A stretch of 13,059 nucleotides of DNA from contig DHJA01000276.1 in NCBI GenBank assembly GCA_002404095.1, positions 1,974 to 15,032 on the forward strand, given 5' to 3'. The notes below the pieces were generated by a model that saw nothing but the letters and a program-made list of their open reading frames with translations, made no database searches and had not been told where the DNA came from. The stretch is from Planctomycetaceae bacterium UBA4732 (lineage in GTDB: Bacteria; Planctomycetota; Planctomycetia; Gemmatales; Gemmataceae). Below are positions 1-5,811 of this stretch, piece by piece (positions within the stretch are counted from its first letter, which is position 1; each line of letters begins with the position of its first letter). Position numbers and translations under genes: made by a program.

Positions 1-112
1 GGGGGCGGCGGGGGGGGGGGCCCCAAGACTGCAATCCCGGGGGGGGGCGCGCAGACGCCGCCCCCCCGGCGGTGGGGGGGGGGGGGGGGGGGACCCCCCG
101 CCCCTACAGCCC
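1..112. other. G-homopolymer low-complexity sequence, no gene
   Basis: This stretch is dominated by G and C runs: 11 G at 10-20, 9 G at 39-47 and 19 G at 74-92, with C runs between them. An open frame crosses it, but its translation begins with a poly-glycine run and continues antisense to the DUF1559 gene, so it is not a gene. Such dense homopolymers at the very edge of a window are typical of a contig end with poly-G read error. A real G-quadruplex-forming tract is the alternative. Nothing functional can be assigned. Confidence 0.7.
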
Positions 113-113
113 A

Positions 114-134
114 AATCGGGAGGGACACCCGATT
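114..134 (-). terminator. Hairpin directly after the DUF1559 stop codon
   Basis: A perfect 7-bp inverted repeat, AATCGGG at 114-120 and CCCGATT at 128-134 with a 7-nt loop, abuts the TAG stop (135-137) of the minus-strand DUF1559 gene. Its position fits a transcription terminator or an mRNA 3'-end stabiliser. There is no clear U tract after the stem on the minus strand, so a classical intrinsic terminator is only partly supported. Confidence 0.5.
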
Positions 135-992
135 CTAATAGTCCGCGCCGTTGACGGCGTTGCCGTCGCTGGCGAAGTAGAGGTTGAAGTAAGTGAAGTT
201 GGCCGCCACCGGCTTGTTGCACGTCGCCTGCGTGGGGTCGGTGGGGATGCCCGTCCGCAGGAAGTGGACGGAGCCATCGCAAAACGCGAATTCCGCCCCG
301 CCGGGGTGCATACTCGACCAAGCGAACCTTGTGCAACCCGCCGCCGCATCGCCGAGGCAGCAGGGCGTACCTCCGGCGTATTTGGTATCGAGCGGCCAAG
401 TGGGCCGTCCGATGACGGACGAGACGCCGGCGCCGGGCGTGACGGTGTCGCGTCCCGCCCAGACCGCCCCGACCTGATTGTGCGTGTCGCGCTCCCCGAT
501 CATAATCGTGTTACTGGTCCCGTCGGTGATGGACAGGATGTTGACAGCCGAGCCGCCGTCGCAGACCTGCTCGCTGACGGCGTAGTTGCTCTTGGCGAAA
601 TAGTAGAAGAACGGATTGCTGACCGGCCCCGGATCGGAGGGACAGGCGTAAACGGCCAAGAGCTTGATAGTGTTGGCGTCAACCGCAAGCGTGGTCGCGG
701 TGGGGTTAATCGCGTTGTAGAGATTGCCCTGTTCGATAAACGGTAGGAGCCAGACCTGCCATCCGTAGTTGGAGGGCTTGGCGAAAGCCGGCGGGAAGGC
801 GTTGTTGGCGTCGTGGAAACCGTGCATGGCCAGGCCCATCTGCTTGAGGTTATTGGTGCATTGCGTTCGGGCGGCGGACTCGCGAGCTTTCTGGACGGCG
901 GGGAGCAGGAGGCCGATAAGAATGGCGATGATGGCGATCACCACGAGAAGCTCGATCAGCGTAAAGGCAACGCGGTTCGTTTGTGGGCGCAT
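135..992 (-). CDS. DUF1559 domain-containing pseudopilin-like protein
   Basis: A 285-aa protein of the DUF1559 family, which is greatly expanded in planctomycetes; its precise role is unknown. The N-terminus is a type IV pilin/type II secretion pseudopilin methylation signal: cleavage is expected after Ala9, before FTLIELL, with the conserved Glu at +5 (Glu14) and a hydrophobic helix to about residue 30 (ending in LLPAVQKARESA). The C-terminal H-X9-DG motif of the family is present, with His229 and Asp239-Gly240 in HPGGAEFAFCDG. The protein is probably anchored in the cytoplasmic membrane with its globular part outside. Ala rather than the more common Gly precedes the cleavage site. The ATG at 990-992 follows an AAGGA ribosome site (1002-1006 on the complementary strand) by 9 nt. 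The gene is divergent from the DUF1501 gene. Family assignment is firm; function is not known. Confidence 0.93.
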   Translation of the reverse strand: MRPQTNRVAFTLIELLVVIAIIAILIGLLLPAVQKARESAARTQCTNNLKQMGLAMHGFHDANNAFPPAFAKPSNYGWQVWLLPFIEQGNLYNAINPTATTLAVDANTIKLLAVYACPSDPGPVSNPFFYYFAKSNYAVSEQVCDGGSAVNILSITDGTSNTIMIGERDTHNQVGAVWAGRDTVTPGAGVSSVIGRPTWPLDTKYAGGTPCCLGDAAAGCTRFAWSSMHPGGAEFAFCDGSVHFLRTGIPTDPTQATCNKPVAANFTYFNLYFASDGNAVNGADY

Positions 993-1011
993 GGGGGATT
1001 TTCCTTACTTG

Positions 1012-1040
1012 TTGATGCCTCGCCGCAATTGTGATATTAT
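1012..1040 (+). promoter_or_regulatory. Sigma-70-type promoter for the DUF1501 gene
   Basis: TTGATG (1012-1017) and TATTAT (1035-1040) are separated by exactly 17 nt, and a TG dinucleotide at 1032-1033 gives an extended -10. They match TTGACA at 4 of 6 and TATAAT at 5 of 6 positions. The implied 5' leader is about 70 nt. On the opposite strand TATAAA (1047-1042) could serve as the -10 of the divergent DUF1559 gene, but no good -35 was seen for it. Prediction is by eye only. Confidence 0.5.
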
Positions 1041-1116
1041 CTTTATAAGAGAAGATTCGTTCGCGCCTACCCGCCTTGAGCCTCGCCTTCCCACCACCCC
1101 CACGGAGGCTTCCCCG

Positions 1117-2535
1117 ATGGAACCTCGCCATTCGTTCCAGGCGTCCCCCACGACGCGCCGTAGTTTCCTCCGCACCGGAGCCTTAGCGTTAAGCGGCCTC
1201 GGTGTCGCCGACGTGCTGCGCCTCCGCGCCCGCGCCCAAGAAACCGGCCGCTCCGCCGAGGATACGGCGGTAATTTTGCTTTGGCTGCCGGGCGGGCCGC
1301 CGCACATGGAAACCTACGACATGAAGCCCGACGCCCCCGCCGAGTATCGGGGAGACTTCAAACCGATTCCGACCAACGCGCCGGGCGTCCAGGTCTGCGA
1401 ACTATTGCCACGCCACGCCCGCGTCGCCGACCGATTCACCCTCATCCGCTCCGTCGCCCATGACTTCGCCGACCACGGCGGCGGCCACAAGCGCTTCCTT
1501 ACCGGCCGCGACCCGAAGGAACCGACCGGCTTCGTCAATGATTATCCGATGGTCGGCTCGATGGCGGCCAAGGTGCGCGAAGGCCGCAACGTCGGCCTGC
1601 CGAATTACATTTCCGGCGTGGACCAGAATCGCAGTGACATCGATGTCTTTAGTTTCGGCGCGGCATACCTGGGTTCTTCCTACGGCCCTTTTCCCGTCAT
1701 CGGCGATCCTAATTCTCCTAAGTTTGCGATCAAGAACCTCGTGATGAACGCAGCCCTGGCGAGCCAGCGTGACGACCGTGAAACCCTGCTGCACGGCTTC
1801 GATCAGCTGCGCCGCCAGACGGATCGCAGCGGCGTCATGGACGCGATGGACGAGTACGGCCGCAAGGCGATGCAACTTATGACAAGCGAGAAGGCGCGCA
1901 TCGCCTTCGATCTGTCGCACGAGCCGGACGCCCTGCGCGACCGCTACGGCCGGCATCCGTGGGGTCAACGCGCGTTATTGGCGCGGCGGCTGGTGGAGGC
2001 CGGCAGTAGTTGGGTGACGATGGTGCTGGAAAACCCGACGCCGCCGGGCGCGACGATGCCTTTGTATTCTTGCTACAATTGGGATTCGCACGCGGTCAAT
2101 TGCCATATCTTCGACGACGCCCGCTATCGCCTGCCGATCTACGATCAGGCGGTGACGGCTCTTGTTGAAGATTTGTACGACCGCGGACTGGATAAAAAAG
2201 TGCTACTTATCGTGACCGGTGAATTCGGCCGAACGCCGCGAATTAGCTACTCGGAAGGCACGGCAACAAAAGTGAAACAACCAGGCCGCGACCATTGGCC
2301 CAGCGCCATGTCGATGCTTGTGGCGGGCGGCGGGATGCGCACGGGCCAAGTCGTGGGGTCTACCGACTCCAAGGGTGAACACCCGAAGGACCGGCCGTTG
2401 ACGCCAAACGACCTATGGGCGACGGCTTTTCGCCATCTGGGCATCGACACGGAGAAGACATTTCCCGACCACGGCGGTCGGCCGATGTCGATTCTGCCGT
2501 ATGGCGAGCCGATTCGGGAATTGCTGGGGTCGTAA
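1117..2535 (+). CDS. DUF1501 family protein, Tat-exported
   Basis: A 472-aa DUF1501 protein, a family in the alkaline phosphatase/sulfatase-like superfamily that is abundant in planctomycetes; substrates are unknown. A twin-arginine signal (Arg14-Arg15 in TTRRSFLRTGALALSGLG) ends near residue 40, so export in the folded state is expected. Family motifs run in order: LPGGPPHMETYD (residues 57-68), SVAHDFADHGGGH, GEFGRTP (368-374) and GRDHWP (390-395). The His and Asp residues of these motifs are the likely metal ligands by analogy with the superfamily. The open frame continues upstream to 769, but the ATG at 1117 is chosen because GGAGG (1104-1108) precedes it by 8 nt and the Tat signal starts just after it. 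In planctomycetes such genes often accompany DUF1549/DUF1553 cytochrome-type genes; none is present here. The gene ends 8 nt from the convergent csrA stop. Confidence 0.92.
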   Translation: MEPRHSFQASPTTRRSFLRTGALALSGLGVADVLRLRARAQETGRSAEDTAVILLWLPGGPPHMETYDMKPDAPAEYRGDFKPIPTNAPGVQVCELLPRHARVADRFTLIRSVAHDFADHGGGHKRFLTGRDPKEPTGFVNDYPMVGSMAAKVREGRNVGLPNYISGVDQNRSDIDVFSFGAAYLGSSYGPFPVIGDPNSPKFAIKNLVMNAALASQRDDRETLLHGFDQLRRQTDRSGVMDAMDEYGRKAMQLMTSEKARIAFDLSHEPDALRDRYGRHPWGQRALLARRLVEAGSSWVTMVLENPTPPGATMPLYSCYNWDSHAVNCHIFDDARYRLPIYDQAVTALVEDLYDRGLDKKVLLIVTGEFGRTPRISYSEGTATKVKQPGRDHWPSAMSMLVAGGGMRTGQVVGSTDSKGEHPKDRPLTPNDLWATAFRHLGIDTEKTFPDHGGRPMSILPYGEPIRELLGS

Positions 2536-2543
2536 ACGCCTGC

Positions 2544-2750
2544 TCAGAAGGCGCCTGCGGTTTCCAGGATAGTTTCTTTCTTCCGTTCGCTGTTCGATGC
2601 GGCGGTAAGCAGTTCTTCGCGCATGATCGGTACGCCATCCGGTGCGGTTATGCCCAGGCGGACCCGATTACCAACGACTTGCAGCACTTCTACCGTGATG
2701 GTGTCGTTGATGATGATTCGCTCGCCAATCTTACGGCTGAGAACGAGCAT
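2544..2750 (-). CDS. csrA: Carbon storage regulator CsrA
   Basis: A 68-aa CsrA/RsmA RNA-binding protein, which as a dimer binds GGA-containing mRNA leaders and changes translation or stability. It begins MLVLSRKIGERIII, with the conserved Leu4 and Arg6, and carries Arg44 in PIMREELL; Arg44 is a key RNA-contact residue in the family. Length is typical (about 60-75 aa). The ATG at 2748-2750 sits 7 nt after a full AAGGAGG ribosome site (2758-2764, complementary strand). The frame is open for another 66 codons upstream, but that sequence does not resemble CsrA. The leader holds extra GGA motifs, which suggests autoregulation. No fliW or flagellar gene lies nearby. The gene is convergent with the DUF1501 gene. 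Confidence 0.95.
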   Translation of the reverse strand: MLVLSRKIGERIIINDTITVEVLQVVGNRVRLGITAPDGVPIMREELLTAASNSERKKETILETAGAF

Positions 2751-2823
2751 GTCAGAACCTCCTTGAGTGGTAAATCGTTCCTCCCGGGTCGCTACTTGGG
2801 CGACGCCTTTGCGGGCTGTATGG

Positions 2824-2832
2824 ACTGTAGCA
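2824..2832 (-). promoter_or_regulatory. Possible extended -10 element for csrA
   Basis: On the minus strand TGCTACAGT forms an extended -10 (TG-n-TACAGT, 4 of 6 matches to TATAAT) about 75 nt upstream of the csrA ATG. No convincing -35 is found at the right distance, so this is only a candidate. Confidence 0.25.
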
Positions 2833-2901
2833 CATGAAATGCCAAACCCGGAATTGCGCGTTCGTCTGTCAATATGGGAAAGATGGGTAAGCACAAGGCC
2901 C

Positions 2902-2942
2902 GGCGACTGAGCAAAAACGACCAAATCGCCTGGCTCATTTTT
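2902..2942 (+). promoter_or_regulatory. Possible pseudoknot or weak terminator in the transporter leader
   Basis: GGCGA (2902-2906) can pair with TCGCC (2926-2930), and TGAGC (2908-2912) with GCTCA (2933-2937). The pairs interleave as in an H-type pseudoknot, or they could be two mutually exclusive stems. Five T (2938-2942) follow the second stem, as in an intrinsic terminator. Stems of 5 bp with long loops arise easily by chance, so the call is weak. Confidence 0.2.
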
Positions 2943-3106
2943 GTACATGGCGAGATATCCGCAGGCATTCCCTTCAAAGTCAGCAGTTTCGGAGCATTTT
3001 TACCGTCGCGGCAACCGGGGGGCTTGCATTTCCTCCCTCCACCCGCCAATCTAGCTTTCGTCCCTGCGCGTTCCGACTGACCTGATCCCAGGGGGGTGCC
3101 GAGGCG

Positions 3107-5776
3107 ATGGCCGAGCCGACTGGTTTTTCTGAAACGACTTCCGCGGCGGCGAACACAGGCGTCGTCGCCTTGCCCGACGCCTTGTCGGCCGCGGCGGACG
3201 GCGAGAACCACAAGTCCTATGTCCCCGCCGCCGTGACGACGATGCCGGAGTTTACCTGGCGCGCGGTGATCGTCGGCTCGGCGTTGGGCATCGTCTTCGG
3301 GGCGTCGTCGCTCTACCTCGTGCTAAAAGTGGGCATGACGGTCTCGGCGTCGATCCCGGTGGCCGTGCTGGCCATCACGCTTTTCCGTGGCTTGTCGCGC
3401 GTCTTTGGCGTCCGGGCGCCAAGCATCCTCGAAAACAACATCATGCAGACGGCTGGATCGGCCGGCGAGTCGATCGCGTTCGGCGTGGGCGTCACCATGC
3501 CGGCCCTGATGCTGATCGGTTTCGAGATGGACATCACGCGCATCATGGTCGTGTCCATCCTCGGCGGCCTGCTCGGCATTTTGATGATGATCCCGTTGCG
3601 GCGGGCCTTCATCGTCAAGCTGCACGGCAAGCCGGGCGAGGTGGGCAAACTCCTTTACCCCGAGGGTACGGCCTGCGCCCAAGTGCTAATTTCCGGCGAG
3701 AAAGGCGGTACGAGCGGTAAGACGGTGTTCTTCGGCTTCGGCATTGCCTTCCTCCACAAATTCGTCACCGAAGGGATGAACCTGCTCAAGACGACCGTTT
3801 CGATACCGTTTAAGAGATTCAGCCCCGTCGCGGCGTTCACGGGCGACATGGCTTCCGAGCTTCTCGGCGTCGGCTACATCATCGGCGCCCGTATTAGTTG
3901 CATCATGTTCGCCGGCGCCGTTCTCGGCTCGCTGGTGATCGGGCCGATGATTTTCTTCTTTGGAGAGAGCGTACCGGGCATTGTGGCGCCGGCCGGCAAG
4001 CCAATCGCGCAAATGAGTATGGACGACCTTCACGGCGGTTACATCCGCTTCATCGGCGCCGGCTGCGTGGCGGCGGCCGGCATTATTAGCATGTGCCGGA
4101 CATTGCCGATGATTATTCGCTCCTTTACTTCCGGCGTCGGAACAATGCGCGACGGTCGGGGGTTGACCATTCTCCGCAAACTGCGCACCGACGACGATCT
4201 GTCGATGCGCTTCGTACTCGTCGGCTGTCTACTCCTACTGGTTCTACTTGCGGCCTTCATGAGTGCGGACGTGGGCTATATCGGCGGCATCCTCGGGTCC
4301 ATGCTGGTGCTGCTTTTCGGCTTCCTGTTCGTCACGGTGTCGTCGCGGTTAACGGGCGAGATCGGCTCGTCGTCCAACCCGATCTCCGGCATGACCGTGG
4401 CGACATTGCTTATGACTTGCCTCATTTTCCTCGCAATTGGACGGACCAGCTCTAAAGACGCGGTATTAGCCCTGTCGATTGGCGGCGTGGTCTGCATCGC
4501 GGCTTCTAACGGCGGTACCACTTCACAAGACCTTAAGACCGGCTTCCTGGTCGGCGGTACGCCCCGTTGGCAGCAGTGGGCGATCATCATCGGCGCCCTA
4601 ACCTCGGCCCTGGTCATCGGCTTCACGCTGCTGCTGTTCAACTCGGCCGGCAATGTTTACAGCGAGCGTGATTTGCCGGATGTGAATATCAAGAAAAGCC
4701 TGGGCGATCTGAAAGAATTGGAAAAATACGAAAACGAAACGTACCACGTCTGGCGGCCCACACAGGCTGAGCAAACCGAACTAAAGGTCAAGCCGGGCAA
4801 GTACCTTGTGAACGACCGCGGCCAGATATGCTACCACATTGACCCGACGATCACCGGCGTACTCAAGCAGCGTGACGATTGGGTTCCGATGTTCCTGAAA
4901 AATGTAAACCTTATAAACGACCTTGAAAATCTGAAAGAGACGGTCAGCCTTCCTAGATCCGGTATCGAGACTGACTGGTCGGATGATTCGCTCGAGAAGT
5001 TCCACGTTTGGAAAAAGAGTAAGGAAGGGGCAGAGGCGAACAAGAACGAGATCAAACTTAAGGGCGACTATTCCGACATTCCGGATGGCGAATATCTGGT
5101 GGACGATTCCGGCTTTGTCCGCTATGAGAACCACCCGACGAAAGTGAACATGAAGTTCGAGGCGCCCAAGACGCAGGTGATGGGCATCATCATCAACGGT
5201 CTGCTCAACGGCAACCTCAACTGGACGCTGATCCTGATCGGGGCAGGCATCGCCGTGACGATGGAACTGTGCGGCGTGTCGTCGCTGGCGTTCGCGGTCG
5301 GCGTCTACATTCCGATGGAGTATTCGACGCCGATCTTCCTGGGCGGGCTGGTCCGCTTGGCCGTGGACCACTGGACGACGCGCGCCCAACGCAAGGCGGC
5401 CGAAGAGGCCGCCACCCCCGAAGAACGGGCGCGTGCGGAAGTCGAGGCGATCACTAAAACGGAGACCAGCCCCGGCGTGTTGCTGTCGTCCGGCTTGATC
5501 GCCGGCGGCAGTCTGGCGGGCGTCACCATTGCGTTTCTAGAGTTTGCCCCGCGCGTGAAGAGCGCCCTAGATTTCTCAGATCGACTAAAGGGGACGCCTT
5601 TCGATCCTAACAGCGAAGCGTTCATCGGCCCCCACGACTGGTCGAGCATTCTGGCATTAACAATGTTCGGCGTGCTTATCACTTTGCTCGTGCTGGCAGG
5701 CGTCGGGCAGATTCTGCGCCAGGCGCCCGACCAAACGGGCGACGGCGAAGAGCCGGCGCTGCCGGTGCGTCAATGA
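3107..5776 (+). CDS. OPT family oligopeptide transporter with a large hydrophilic insert
   Basis: An 889-aa integral membrane protein of the oligopeptide transporter (OPT) family, proton-coupled importers of small peptides or metal-chelate ligands. Hydrophobic segments start near residue 51. Family motifs include NIMQTAGSAGES (111-122), LLYPEGTACAQVL (182-194), the NGGTTSQDLKTG region (468-479) and MELCGVSSLAFAVGVYIP in the C-terminal part. Bacterial members are usually about 600-700 aa. Here residues 516-691 form a hydrophilic block between membrane segments, with two copies of a motif: HVW at 547-549 and 633-635, then G-x-YLV-x-D-x-G at 564-572 and 661-669. Another charged stretch, rich in Ala and Glu, lies near residues 764-785. 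The ATG at 3107 has AGGGGGG 10 nt upstream. The stop overlaps an ATG of the downstream peptidase frame, so the two genes are probably one operon and peptides the likely cargo. Substrate is inferred. Confidence 0.93.
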   Translation: MAEPTGFSETTSAAANTGVVALPDALSAAADGENHKSYVPAAVTTMPEFTWRAVIVGSALGIVFGASSLYLVLKVGMTVSASIPVAVLAITLFRGLSRVFGVRAPSILENNIMQTAGSAGESIAFGVGVTMPALMLIGFEMDITRIMVVSILGGLLGILMMIPLRRAFIVKLHGKPGEVGKLLYPEGTACAQVLISGEKGGTSGKTVFFGFGIAFLHKFVTEGMNLLKTTVSIPFKRFSPVAAFTGDMASELLGVGYIIGARISCIMFAGAVLGSLVIGPMIFFFGESVPGIVAPAGKPIAQMSMDDLHGGYIRFIGAGCVAAAGIISMCRTLPMIIRSFTSGVGTMRDGRGLTILRKLRTDDDLSMRFVLVGCLLLLVLLAAFMSADVGYIGGILGSMLVLLFGFLFVTVSSRLTGEIGSSSNPISGMTVATLLMTCLIFLAIGRTSSKDAVLALSIGGVVCIAASNGGTTSQDLKTGFLVGGTPRWQQWAIIIGALTSALVIGFTLLLFNSAGNVYSERDLPDVNIKKSLGDLKELEKYENETYHVWRPTQAEQTELKVKPGKYLVNDRGQICYHIDPTITGVLKQRDDWVPMFLKNVNLINDLENLKETVSLPRSGIETDWSDDSLEKFHVWKKSKEGAEANKNEIKLKGDYSDIPDGEYLVDDSGFVRYENHPTKVNMKFEAPKTQVMGIIINGLLNGNLNWTLILIGAGIAVTMELCGVSSLAFAVGVYIPMEYSTPIFLGGLVRLAVDHWTTRAQRKAAEEAATPEERARAEVEAITKTETSPGVLLSSGLIAGGSLAGVTIAFLEFAPRVKSALDFSDRLKGTPFDPNSEAFIGPHDWSSILALTMFGVLITLLVLAGVGQILRQAPDQTGDGEEPALPVRQ

Positions 5777-5800
5777 AATCAATCGCCCCCTACACCATGA

Positions 5801-5804
5801 GGAG
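5801..5804 (+). promoter_or_regulatory. Ribosome site that decides the peptidase start
   Basis: GGAG stands 7 nt before the ATG at 5812. The two earlier in-frame ATGs at 5773 (overlapping the transporter stop as ATGA) and 5797 lack such a site, and the signal peptide begins properly only at 5812. Confidence 0.65.
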
Positions 5805-5811
5805 AAACTTC

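Larger units (their letters stand above)
2751..3106. other. 356-nt divergent intergenic region between csrA and the OPT gene
   Basis: This gap holds the csrA leader (2751 to about 2825, minus) and the leader of the transporter gene (plus). I see no convincing gene: the open frames on both strands give low-complexity, family-less translations without good ribosome sites. Visible elements are a 5-bp hairpin GTCGC/GCGAC (2788-2804), repeated GGA motifs in the csrA leader, two interleaved 5-bp complementary pairs ending in five T (2902-2942), and AGGGGGG (3090-3096), a plausible but distant ribosome site for the transporter. Confidence 0.6.

Noticed and set aside
72..746. 224-aa plus-strand frame opposite the DUF1559 gene
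   Set aside because: It begins in a poly-glycine run encoded by the poly-G tract and is antisense to a confidently assigned gene.
769..1116. 116-codon N-terminal extension of the DUF1501 frame
   Set aside because: It runs antisense through the DUF1559 gene and past the promoter; the Tat signal and a GGAGG site place the start at 1117.
2751..2948. 66-codon in-frame extension upstream of csrA
   Set aside because: CsrA proteins start with MLVLSRK, a perfect ribosome site precedes that ATG, and the extension resembles no CsrA sequence.
3024..3050. TTGCAT as a -35 element for the transporter gene
   Set aside because: No acceptable -10 sequence lies 16-18 nt downstream.
2874..3080. 68-aa plus-strand frame in the csrA-transporter gap
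   Set aside because: No ribosome site, no recognisable family and a proline-rich low-quality ending; better read as leader sequence.
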